Under the pieces are notes generated by a model. The model was given only the letters and a program-made list of their open reading frames with translations, did not search any database and was not told the origin of the DNA. Below are positions 26,718-34,063 of a stretch of 64,000 nt of DNA, piece after piece; position 1 is the stretch's first letter, and each line of letters opens with the position of its first letter. The stretch spans positions 1 through 64,000 of the forward strand of contig CANRIA010000006.1 of the NCBI GenBank assembly GCA_947630555.1. The letters are read 5' to 3'. The DNA is from an uncultured Clostridia bacterium. GTDB taxonomy: Bacteria > Bacillota > Clostridia > Oscillospirales > Ruminococcaceae. A program made the translations under genes and the position numbers.

Positions 26718-27320
26718 TTACTTAGCCGCCAAAGCTTTCAGCGCGCCTTTTATATAATCTTCTACCGAAAGATCTTTACCCAGTTTTGCTATAGCGGTTG
26801 CGGCTTCCGACTGCGAATAACCAAGCGCCACCAAAGCCTGAACTGCCTCCTGCGCGGCGCTGCCCTCACTGCGCACCGACGAATAATCATCTGCCACTGC
26901 AAAGCCCGAAGTATCGCTTGTTACCTTTGATTGCAGCTCTAAAACTATCTTCTGGGCGGTCTTGTTGCCAAGACCCTTTACCGCTGTGAACGATTTATAG
27001 TCGCCGCTGGCTATGGCTATTGCAACATCACGCTCTTTCATTACAGAAAGTATTGAAATTGCCGCCTTTGCGCCCACGCCCGAAACGGATATCAGCAGTT
27101 TGAACCAGCCGAGTTCTTCTTTTGTGGCAAAACCGAAAAGCTCAATGGTCTCGGTCTGCTCTCTGACGGCAAGGTGCGTATACAGCGTAACCTCGCTTTT
27201 TGAAGATATTTTCATAAGCGTGTTTTGTGATGTTCTGCACGCAAAGCCCACGCCGCCGCAGCTTACCACAGCAAGTTCTGGCTCGGTATGTATCAGCTTG
27301 CCCGTTACACAATATATCAT
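26718..27320 (-). CDS. ruvA: Holliday junction branch migration protein RuvA
   Basis: 200 residues. Three domains are visible: the N-terminal OB barrel (MIYCVTGKLIHTEPELAVVS), the double helix-hairpin-helix (LLISVSGVGAKAAISILS and FTAVKGLGNKTAQKIVLELQ), and, after a flexible serine-rich linker, the C-terminal RuvB-binding three-helix domain (EAVQALVALGYSQSEAATAI). It tetramerises on the four-way junction and loads RuvB. It lies 32 bases downstream of ruvC. Confidence 0.97.
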   Translation of the reverse strand: MIYCVTGKLIHTEPELAVVSCGGVGFACRTSQNTLMKISSKSEVTLYTHLAVREQTETIELFGFATKEELGWFKLLISVSGVGAKAAISILSVMKERDVAIAIASGDYKSFTAVKGLGNKTAQKIVLELQSKVTSDTSGFAVADDYSSVRSEGSAAQEAVQALVALGYSQSEAATAIAKLGKDLSVEDYIKGALKALAAK

Positions 27321-27352
27321 AAGAAGTTCACCGCTTTCGCATTTTTATATTT

Positions 27353-27868
27353 TTAATGATTTTTAAGACCGTTGTTTTCTATTATGCCGCTTAGTGAAAA
27401 CGCAGAATGACCGTGGCAGATAGCTATTCCCAGCGCATCGGCGACGTCATCGGGCTTAGGCACTGCGGATAGGTGTAGTATCTGCCTTGTCATTTCCTGC
27501 ACCTGCTTTTTCTCTGCTCTGCCATAGCCTGTTATTGACAATTTTACTTGCAGCGGCGTATACTCGCTTATATGTATGCCGCGCTGTATGGCAGGCAGCA
27601 GCGTTACGCCCCTTGCCTGCGCCACTGAAATTGCGGTAGTTTCATTTGTATTGAAATAAAGCTTTTCAATGCCCATTTGGTCGGGCTTATAGGTATCGAG
27701 CACCTGCGCCATGTCGTCATATATCATTTTAAGCCTGTCGTTGAAAGGTTTGTCGGCAGGGGTGGTTATCGCGCCAAAGCCCACAACGGCAAAGTCCATG
27801 CCGCCGCGGTATTCAAGCACGCCGAAGCCTATTATCGCATATCCGGGGTCTATGCCTATTATCCTCAC
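27353..27868 (-). CDS. ruvC: Crossover junction endodeoxyribonuclease RuvC
   Basis: 171-residue RNase H-fold resolvase. Catalytic acids are visible: Asp7 in IIGIDPG, Glu68 in MGIEKLYF, and the C-terminal pair in KPDDVADALGIAICHG (about Asp141 and Asp144). The start is GTG 27868 with GGAGAG upstream. It is the first conventional gene of the ruvCAB transcript. A tiny cysteine-rich reading frame ends 13 bases before it. Confidence 0.97.
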   Translation of the reverse strand: MRIIGIDPGYAIIGFGVLEYRGGMDFAVVGFGAITTPADKPFNDRLKMIYDDMAQVLDTYKPDQMGIEKLYFNTNETTAISVAQARGVTLLPAIQRGIHISEYTPLQVKLSITGYGRAEKKQVQEMTRQILHLSAVPKPDDVADALGIAICHGHSAFSLSGIIENNGLKNH

Positions 27869-27880
27869 GGGTATCTCTCC

Positions 27881-27961
27881 TTAATACAGATACGGCAAGC
27901 CGCAATCGCCCATACTAACCTTTAAGCAGTGGATAGCCGGGCACGAGTCGCACTTACCCAT
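27881..27961 (-). CDS. Possible 26-residue cysteine-rich leader peptide before ruvC
   Basis: ATG 27961, preceded by AGG, opens 26 codons ending in TAA 27881, 13 bases ahead of ruvC. It begins MGKCDSCPAIHCLKVSMGDC and has four cysteines (positions 4, 7, 12 and 20), a C-x2-C pair that could bind metal. The predicted transcription start is only about ten bases upstream, so this would be the first thing translated on the ruv mRNA. A 13-base direct repeat AGGTTAGTATGGG covers its start and recurs 49 bases later in frame. It may be a leader peptide, a real microprotein or chance. Confidence 0.4.
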   Translation of the reverse strand: MGKCDSCPAIHCLKVSMGDCGLPYLY

Positions 27962-27977
27962 ACTAACCTAATTATAT

Positions 27978-28006
27978 AGTATAACATTATTTTGCTTTTT
28001 TTGCAA
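27978..28006 (-). promoter_or_regulatory. Sigma-A promoter of the ruvCAB run
   Basis: TTGCAA (28001-28006) and TATACT (27978-27983) on the minus strand, 17-base spacer. The predicted start falls near 27970, almost at the small reading frame. Confidence 0.7.
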
Positions 28007-28172
28007 TAGGTAAGAAGCATTTTTTAAGAGAAAGACCGATTTTTATTGAAGTTTTGTGTTTCATATTGTGGCATGAAAAAATTTTTATTTGCAAAAAGTT
28101 ACAAAATTGCGATGCATTTTTTGTCGGTTTATATAATTTTTTTGACTTTGTTTATAAAATTAAGAAAAGGTC

Positions 28173-28201
28173 TTGATTTGTTTTTCAAAATGTGGTAAAC
28201 T
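28173..28201 (+). promoter_or_regulatory. Sigma-A promoter of murA
   Basis: TTGATT (28173-28178) and TAAACT (28196-28201), 17-base spacer, divergent from the ruv promoter. It leaves a leader of about 225 bases before the murA TTG. The leader contains a small TGCGC-AG-GCGCA hairpin followed by TGGC and six T (near 28211-28232). Confidence 0.6.
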
Positions 28202-28432
28202 TAATACATACGTGCGCAGGCGCATGGCTTTTTTCAGTGCGCTTTTGGCAAATATGCAGGATATTTTTAAGCAAAGACCATTTAAATGTAAATATAAATA
28301 GCAGTCAGTATTAAAAATAAACGGTAATTTCGCGCTTTGCTTTTAATTCGGCTGTACAGAGAGATAATAAAAATACTTAAGAAAGACGACAACAGCCTTG
28401 GAATTTTCAAGGTACGAACGGAGGAAAAAATT

Positions 28433-29722
28433 TTGGATAAATTCGTTATAAGAGGCGGAAAGCCGCTGCACGGTGAAGTTACCATAAGCGGCGCAAAAAA
28501 CGCTGCCGTAGCTATTGTTACCGCTGCGATACTTTGCGATGAGCCTTGCATTATAGAAAATGTGCCCGACATCAGCGATATTGCCATTTGCCTTGAAATT
28601 TTCAGGCAGATGAGAGCAGATGTAAGGCTTATAAATAAAAATACGGTAAGAATTGACACGAAAAATATTTCAGTGCCGAGTGTTCCGTATGATCTGGCGC
28701 GCTCTATGAGGGCTTCCAGCTATTTCCTCGGAACGCTTCTGGGAAGATTTCACGAGGCTTTGGTGGCGCTGCCGGGCGGCTGCGACCTTGGCGACAGACC
28801 GATAGATCAGCATCTGAAAGCATTCAAGGCGCTGGGAGCTTCTGATATAATGGAAAACGGAAGCGTTCACATAAAGGCTGACGAACTTATAGGCAATCAG
28901 ATATACTTTGATTTTATAACCGTAGGCGGAACTATAAATGCTATTTTTGCGGCGGTAAAGGCAAAGGGCTACACCGTTATTGAAAATGCCGCGAAAGAGC
29001 CGCACATTGTTGACGTTGCAAACTTTTTGAACTCTATGGGCGCTGACATAAGGGGCGCAGGTACCGATGTTATAAAAATAAGGGGCGTTGACTACCTTAA
29101 AGGCATTACTTATCCCGTTATACCCGACCAGATAGAGGCTGGAACATACATGGTAGCCGCTGCCGCGACAAGGGGCAACGTGCTTATTAAAAATGTTATA
29201 CCAAAGCACCTTGAAAGCATAACCGCGAAACTGAGAAACATAGGCGTTTCGGTCGAAGAATTTGACGAAAGTGTAAGAGTAAGGGCTGACAGCGGCGGAA
29301 TTTTCCTGAAGACAAACATAAGGACTATGCCGCACCCCGGTTTTCCGACCGATATGCAGCCGCAGATGTCTACTCTGCTGACTTTGGCAGAGGGCACAAG
29401 CACTGTATACGATGATATTTTTGACAATCGTTTCAGATATGTTTCTGAGCTTCGCAGAATGGGCGCAGATATTTCTGTTGACGGTAAAGTTGCTGTTATT
29501 CACGGCGGCAGGCTGACGGGCGCACCTGTAAAGGCTACCGACCTGAGAGCAGGCGCGGCTATGATAATTGCAGGTCTTGCGGCTAGCGGCGTTACGGAAA
29601 TTTCTGACATATACCACATTGAGAGAGGCTATGAGGCTATTGAAGAAAAGCTTAAAGCCATAGGTGCGGATATTCAGAGAGTTTATGTGCCTTCGGGCAG
29701 CGACATGGCTATAAGTGTTTAA
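28433..29722 (+). CDS. murA: UDP-N-acetylglucosamine 1-carboxyvinyltransferase
   Basis: First committed step of peptidoglycan synthesis: adds enolpyruvate from PEP to UDP-GlcNAc. I start at TTG 28433 because GGAGG lies eight bases before it and the protein then begins DKFVIRGGKPLHGEVTISG, giving 429 residues as usual; upstream frame is unconserved. Catalytic Cys117 lies in ALPGGCDLGDRPIDQHLKAF, so it is of the fosfomycin-sensitive Cys type. Also seen: SGAKNAAVAIVTAAILCDEP, MPHPGFPTDMQPQMSTLLTL and the C-terminal ATDLRAGAAMIIAGLAASG, all conserved. It is followed by a terminator in a structured repeat region. Confidence 0.97.
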   Translation: MDKFVIRGGKPLHGEVTISGAKNAAVAIVTAAILCDEPCIIENVPDISDIAICLEIFRQMRADVRLINKNTVRIDTKNISVPSVPYDLARSMRASSYFLGTLLGRFHEALVALPGGCDLGDRPIDQHLKAFKALGASDIMENGSVHIKADELIGNQIYFDFITVGGTINAIFAAVKAKGYTVIENAAKEPHIVDVANFLNSMGADIRGAGTDVIKIRGVDYLKGITYPVIPDQIEAGTYMVAAAATRGNVLIKNVIPKHLESITAKLRNIGVSVEEFDESVRVRADSGGIFLKTNIRTMPHPGFPTDMQPQMSTLLTLAEGTSTVYDDIFDNRFRYVSELRRMGADISVDGKVAVIHGGRLTGAPVKATDLRAGAAMIIAGLAASGVTEISDIYHIERGYEAIEEKLKAIGADIQRVYVPSGSDMAISV

Positions 29723-29727
29723 TATAG

Positions 29728-29975
29728 GCGAAACTGGGCGGCGGCTTTGGCAGTCGCCATTTGCGCGCCGTTATGCGGCGCTTCACGGGGACACCCCGAA
29801 CCGGTTTCCCCGTGTGCCCTTTCCTGCATCGGCTCCGGTAACCCTCACGCTATAATAATTCGCTAATAAAGCTCATTATTATAGCTGCGCCGATAGCGGT
29901 GTAAAAATCGAGAAATGAATTCCCGATTTTTACATATTTTTAGTTTTGCGAAACAAGGCGGCTTTGGCAGTCGCC
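29728..29975. repeat. Structured intergenic repeat element after murA
   Basis: An 18-base direct repeat GCGGCTTTGGCAGTCGCC occurs at 29741-29758 and 29958-29975, each preceded by GCGAAAC. Between the copies are several perfect inverted repeats: GCGCCG/CGGCGC (29765-29781), CACGGGGA/TCCCCGTG (29784-29814), 11 bases at 29849-29859 and 29875-29885, and 11 bases at 29900-29910 and 29924-29934. No protein is encoded. It looks like a small non-autonomous element or repeat family, or a structured RNA. Confidence 0.7.
29900..29947 (+). terminator. Rho-independent terminator of murA
   Basis: Stem TGTAAAAATCG/CGATTTTTACA (29900-29934) followed by TATTTTTAGTTTT. It lies about 180 bases past the murA stop, within the structured repeat. 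Confidence 0.65.
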
Positions 29976-29995
29976 TTTAATTTTGAGGTGATATT

Positions 29996-30778
29996 TTGGC
30001 AAGAGTTTATCCGCTGTTTTCTTCAAGCGACGGAAACGCGACTTTTATAGGCAGCCGAAGGGGCGGCATACTGATAGATGCAGGGGTATCATGCAAGAGG
30101 CTTGTTGAGGCTTTGCAAAGCAATGATATACCCACCTCTGCGATTCAGGCGATATTCATAACACATGAACATTCAGACCACATAAAGGGGCTGAAAACTT
30201 TCACTTCAAAATACGCTGTGAATGTTTTCGCACAGCCGCTTAATGCTGAATATCTGGCGGCTTCGGGGTGCATTTCGGCACGCTCGCGGCTATACGACAT
30301 AAACGGCAGTGTTTGCATTGGCGATTTTGAGGTGACATCATTCGCAACGCCGCATGACACGCGCCAAAGCTGCGGTTACAGGATAAACACGCCCGACGGA
30401 AAGACAGTCTGCGTATGCACAGACCTTGGCGAAGTAACGCAGACGGTACATGACAACCTGATGGGCTGCGACATAGTTTTGCTTGAGGCTAATTATGACA
30501 AAAATATGCTGGTAAACGGCTCGTACCCCTACCCTTTGAAGCAGAGGATAATGTCAGACCACGGGCATCTGGACAACCGTGACAGCGGCGCGGAACTGAG
30601 AAAGCTGGTATCCCGCGGAACAACGAGGCTGATACTGGGGCATCTGAGCAGGCACAACAACGACCCACAGACCGCCGAGCGCACGGTGACTGAGGCTCTT
30701 TACGGAATGGAACGCGGCAGCGATTACATACTGATGACTGCGCCCGTTGAAACGCACGGAGAGGTCATGATAATATGA
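29996..30778 (+). CDS. walJ: MBL-fold metallohydrolase WalJ/YycJ
   Basis: 260-residue metallo-beta-lactamase-fold protein. The metal site THEHSDHIKGL (His57, His59, Asp61, His62) follows the start MARVYPLFSSSDGNATFIGS, typical of YycJ/WalJ. A second metal histidine is in MSDHGHLDN and the last in LGHLSRHNNDP. WalJ helps coordinate cell division with DNA replication and is often part of the walRK operon; here walRK is absent and rlmH follows, an order common in Firmicutes. The start is TTG 29996 after GAGGTGATAT. Its stop overlaps the rlmH ATG. Confidence 0.93.
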   Translation: MARVYPLFSSSDGNATFIGSRRGGILIDAGVSCKRLVEALQSNDIPTSAIQAIFITHEHSDHIKGLKTFTSKYAVNVFAQPLNAEYLAASGCISARSRLYDINGSVCIGDFEVTSFATPHDTRQSCGYRINTPDGKTVCVCTDLGEVTQTVHDNLMGCDIVLLEANYDKNMLVNGSYPYPLKQRIMSDHGHLDNRDSGAELRKLVSRGTTRLILGHLSRHNNDPQTAERTVTEALYGMERGSDYILMTAPVETHGEVMII

Positions 30779-31257
30779 CGATAAACATTGTTGCCGTGGG
30801 AAAACTCAAAGAAAAATACTGGCGTGATGCGTGCGATGAGTATATAAAGAGGCTGGCGGCTTTCGGTAAGGTGAGTATTACAGAGCTTTCGGAAGTGAGG
30901 CTTAAAGATGAGCCTTCAGCGGCGGAAATAAAGGCGGCGCTTGCAAAAGAGAGCGAAGAAATGCGCAAATTTGCTAAAATAAAAAACGCTGCGAATGTTG
31001 CTTTGTGCATTGAGGGCGATATGCTTTCAAGTGTGCAGCTTTCAGAAAGGCTGAAACAGTTTGCGTTGAACGGAAGATCGACGGTGAACTTCTTTGTGGG
31101 GTCGTCGTTTGGTATTGATGAAGATCTCAAAAAAGAATGTGACCTCAGGCTTTCAATGTCGCGCATGACTTTTCCGCATCAGCTGGCGAGAGTTATGCTG
31201 ACTGAGCAGGTCTACAGGGCGTTTTCTATAGGGGCAAATTCAAAATATCACAAATGA
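30775..31257 (+). CDS. rlmH: 23S rRNA (pseudouridine(1915)-N(3))-methyltransferase
   Basis: 160-residue SPOUT methyltransferase that modifies pseudouridine 1915 in helix 69 of assembled ribosomes. The start MTINIVAVGKLKEKYWRDAC is highly conserved, FFVGSSFGIDEDLKKECDLR forms the SAM-binding knot, and MSRMTFPHQLARVMLTEQVY followed by RA is the family C-terminus. ATG overlaps the walJ stop by four bases (ATGA), so translation is coupled. The final ...SIGANSKYHK is typical. Confidence 0.97.
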   Translation: MTINIVAVGKLKEKYWRDACDEYIKRLAAFGKVSITELSEVRLKDEPSAAEIKAALAKESEEMRKFAKIKNAANVALCIEGDMLSSVQLSERLKQFALNGRSTVNFFVGSSFGIDEDLKKECDLRLSMSRMTFPHQLARVMLTEQVYRAFSIGANSKYHK

Positions 31258-31333
31258 ATACGTTATCATAAGAAAATTAGATAGAAATTTTATATTTTAT
31301 GATATATTATTTATATTATTGTATTTTTATAAG

Positions 31334-31342
31334 TGATATAAT
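31334..31342 (+). promoter_or_regulatory. Candidate extended -10 promoter of the GH113 gene
   Basis: TGATATAAT (extended -10: TG-n-TATAAT) about 70 bases before the gene. No good -35 hexamer is present. The whole 157-base gap after rlmH is AT-rich; I see nothing else in it. Confidence 0.35.
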
Positions 31343-31414
31343 TATTGTGTACAATTATGTTTAATGTATTTGACAGAAAACATACAACCGTTTTTTCGAC
31401 TGGAGGATAGTTAA

Positions 31415-32347
31415 ATGGAGCTAAGTAATATTAAGGGCATAACCTTTGCACCGTTTGCAAACAGAGGCGTTCTTAGCAAAAAAGATGCTTTCAAGAGCCT
31501 TGAAGCTATTAAAGAGCGCACGCCTGCTAATCTTATAATGCTGGTGCCGTGCGGACTTCAGAATGATGCGCACTCGGAAGTTATAAGATACGATACAGAG
31601 GCTACCATGAGCGACAGTGAGCTTATCGCTATTATAAGATACGCGAAGAAGCTGGGCTTTAACGTTGGTCTTAAACCCACCTGCAACTGCAAGGACGGCA
31701 CCTGGAGGGCTTACATAAACTTCTTTGAAGAAGACGTTCCGAATATGCCGACATGGAAAAAATGGTTTGAGTCATACACCGACTTTCAACTGCACTACGC
31801 CGAAATGGCAAAGTCTGAGGGCGTTGATATTTTCGTGTGCGGCTGTGAAATGGTAATGACCGAACACCGCGAGGACGAATGGAGGGCGCTTATCCGCAAG
31901 ATAAGGAGAGCTTACAACGGCATACTTACATACAATGCGGAGATGTATCTGGAAGACCATGTTTCGTGGTGGGATGAGCTTGATGCTATATCTTCAAGCG
32001 GCTACTACCCGATAGATGAATGGGATAAGCAGATGAAGAGGTTAGAGGGCATTTCACAAAAATACGACCTGCCGTTCTTCTTCTCGGAAGTCGGCTGTAT
32101 GTCAATGTCGGGGGCATCTATGCAGCCAAGCAACTGGAGCATGAGAAGCCCTGCCAACCTGAAAGAACAGGAAAGATGGTACGAAACGATGTTCTTCACG
32201 ACGAAGAAGTTCCCGTGGGTGGCAGGTCACGTTATATGGTGCTGGTCGGCAACGCCGTATGCTTTGAAGAAAGCGGCTGTTGACTGGGGCTATGATATTT
32301 TCGGAAAGCCTGCCGAGAGCGTTGTTGCAAGATATTTCAATCAATAA
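31415..32347 (+). CDS. GH113-like glycoside hydrolase (beta-mannanase/mannosidase type)
   Basis: 310-residue TIM-barrel hydrolase resembling family GH113, whose members cleave beta-1,4-mannan or manno-oligosaccharides. It starts near NIKGITFAPFANRGVLS. Strand-end residues fit: IFVCGCEMVMTEHRE with the likely acid/base Glu145, and LPFFFSEVGCMSMSGASMQP with the likely nucleophile Glu225. DHVSWWDELDAISSSGYYPI and GHVIWCWSATPYA also agree with the clan. No signal peptide, so it probably acts in the cytoplasm on imported oligosaccharides. ATG 31415 has GGAGG ten bases upstream. The gene stands alone with its own terminator. Substrate is inferred only. Confidence 0.8.
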   Translation: MELSNIKGITFAPFANRGVLSKKDAFKSLEAIKERTPANLIMLVPCGLQNDAHSEVIRYDTEATMSDSELIAIIRYAKKLGFNVGLKPTCNCKDGTWRAYINFFEEDVPNMPTWKKWFESYTDFQLHYAEMAKSEGVDIFVCGCEMVMTEHREDEWRALIRKIRRAYNGILTYNAEMYLEDHVSWWDELDAISSSGYYPIDEWDKQMKRLEGISQKYDLPFFFSEVGCMSMSGASMQPSNWSMRSPANLKEQERWYETMFFTTKKFPWVAGHVIWCWSATPYALKKAAVDWGYDIFGKPAESVVARYFNQ

Positions 32348-32353
32348 AAGTTT

Positions 32354-32386
32354 AGTCCTGCTTCACTTATGGAGCAGGACTTTTTT
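32354..32386 (+). terminator. Rho-independent terminator
   Basis: AGTCCTGCT/AGCAGGACT (32354-32362 and 32373-32381) followed by TTTTTT, just after the GH113-like gene. It overlaps the last codons of the convergent minus-strand membrane protein. Confidence 0.85.
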
Positions 32387-33856
32387 GCACTTTTTTAATA
32401 TTTGCGGTAGGCTGAAAAGACCGTCGGAGACTATCAGGACAAACAGAGGCAGCATATTTATCATATAGCGCGAGCGCGTTTCCCACAGAAGCAGAAAAAG
32501 CACAAGACCGAGCGCTGTCAGCCGCAGGAGATATAAATTATCGGTGCGGCAATGTATTGCAGATATAAGAAAAGATACAGTCATAAGTAAAATCAGAATA
32601 TTCTGCGCTGTGAAAGCGGTACACAAAAACGGCACAGAGCCGCCAAAGAAGCGTTTTGCCGCGCTGTCTTCGGTATCACTTAGCTGCCAGGTGAGCTGAT
32701 AAACACCGCCAGACCATGTATAGTTGAGTTTATCTACGATATGTTTTGCCATGCCTGATATACCCATATCGCTTAGTGTGGCGCTGATCTTTTCTCGGCA
32801 GGCTACATCTCGTGTTTGTTTGTCGGGCTGAGAGTAGGTGAACATAAAACTGCTGTTGTTGTAGCCTCCCCTGCCGTTAAGACCCATCATCACCCAGTGG
32901 GACATAGGAAAGCCGTAACTCTCGATGCCCTCGCAGGTGACTATATCGGCAGAGTACATTATCTGCCGCTCGGCAAAAACTATTCCTGCAAGACCCAAAA
33001 CTGCGGCGGCGGTAAAGCAAAGTGAGCGTTTTATATTTACTTTGAAAAACAGATATATTATAAGCGCAACACCTGCAACTGCCACACTGCCCTTTATGCA
33101 GAAGCCTATGCCGACTGCTATTGCGGTAAAGGCTGAAAATAGCAGGAAGCGTTTTTTGCCTATGCTTTCGGCGGCGAGAATGCCAAGGTACGCTGCCGCA
33201 AGCAGGAAAGGCATTGAAACGACATCGCTGTAGAATATGCAGGAATAGGCGAAAAGAACAGGATTGAGCATTACTGCAAGCATAGCGAGAATTTTATGCA
33301 CGCGGCGTTTGAAAAGCTTATCGGCAAGTTTATATACAAGGAAAAACGATATCTGCATACACGCCATGGCGGCGAGGGGTGCGGTAAGTTTAGGGATATA
33401 GCCAAACACCGCTCTGACGGTCTTATACAAAAGCGTTTGCAGTAAAAACAGACCCCACTGGTTTGAATATCTTTCAAGGTAGTGGGTGTGGTAGGCATCG
33501 AGAGAAAAATACAGGCTTCTGCCGTTGGCAATATTGCGGCAGATGATGTCAAGGTATTTGCCGTCGCTGACGGGGGCATAGTTTACCGAAAGAACATAGA
33601 CAAGCTGCAAAACAAACAGCGCGGCGGCTGTGACTATATACACTCTGCGCAGGGTAATGCGAGGAAACTTTGGCAGTTTGTCTTTGTTTTTTAAGATAAA
33701 GCAGATAAGTGCGATAACCAAAACGGCGGCAGTCAGCCCCAACGCTTTTATGCCTGCGCCGTAATACTTGTTTGGCATAAAATAGAACACTGCCGCTATA
33801 ATTACAAATACAAATGCGCCCAAGATATTTGCAATATTCATTATGCGCTCTTTCAT
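32363..33856 (-). CDS. GT39-like (PMT/ArnT-type) membrane glycosyltransferase
   Basis: About 497 residues with roughly 11 predicted transmembrane helices. It has the features of polyprenyl-phosphate-sugar-dependent GT-C transferases: an acidic residue in the first extracytoplasmic loop (NYAPVSDGKYLDI), FSLDAYHTHYLERYSNQWG and several helix-loop-helix repeats. ATG 33856 has AAAGGGG upstream; longer frames do not. It is monocistronic and converges with the GH113-like gene. It may transfer a sugar from a lipid carrier to an envelope glycan. Donor and acceptor are unknown, and the family call rests on topology and loop 1. Confidence 0.6.
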   Translation of the reverse strand: MKERIMNIANILGAFVFVIIAAVFYFMPNKYYGAGIKALGLTAAVLVIALICFILKNKDKLPKFPRITLRRVYIVTAAALFVLQLVYVLSVNYAPVSDGKYLDIICRNIANGRSLYFSLDAYHTHYLERYSNQWGLFLLQTLLYKTVRAVFGYIPKLTAPLAAMACMQISFFLVYKLADKLFKRRVHKILAMLAVMLNPVLFAYSCIFYSDVVSMPFLLAAAYLGILAAESIGKKRFLLFSAFTAIAVGIGFCIKGSVAVAGVALIIYLFFKVNIKRSLCFTAAAVLGLAGIVFAERQIMYSADIVTCEGIESYGFPMSHWVMMGLNGRGGYNNSSFMFTYSQPDKQTRDVACREKISATLSDMGISGMAKHIVDKLNYTWSGGVYQLTWQLSDTEDSAAKRFFGGSVPFLCTAFTAQNILILLMTVSFLISAIHCRTDNLYLLRLTALGLVLFLLLWETRSRYMINMLPLFVLIVSDGLFSLPQILKKCKKVLLHK

Positions 33857-33998
33857 CTTGACTGCCCCTTTGCTGCAAATTTTTTGTTTGACAGCATACA
33901 TTGTAGCACCGTATTTTCGGCATTTCAAGGCAATTAAGATAATCTTAAACCGATGTTAAGGAAATCTTGCGCTCATTTTAAGATATCGAAAAATTGTA

Positions 33999-34027
33999 TT
34001 GCATATTTGGAAATTATATGTTACAAT
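33999..34027 (+). promoter_or_regulatory. Sigma-A promoter of the S-adenosylhomocysteinase-like gene
   Basis: TTGCAT (33999-34004) and TACAAT (34022-34027) with a 17-base spacer, about 37 bases before ATG 34064 and ahead of a GGGGGAGG ribosome-binding site. Confidence 0.75.
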
Positions 34028-34063
34028 ATTTAGGACAGAAAAATTTTTGGGGGAGGAAAAAAT

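Noticed and set aside
27900-27973. CRISPR-like repeats near ruvC
   Set aside because: Only two copies of a 13-base repeat 49 bases apart; no array, no cas genes, and the repeat lies within a short reading frame.
28202-28432. Riboswitch or T-box in the murA leader
   Set aside because: Only a small TGCGC-AG-GCGCA hairpin with a short T-run is visible; no T-box or riboswitch signature was found.
28670-29617. 315-codon frame on the minus strand across murA
   Set aside because: MurA on the plus strand has its catalytic cysteine loop and full length; the antisense frame is a by-product of its codon usage.
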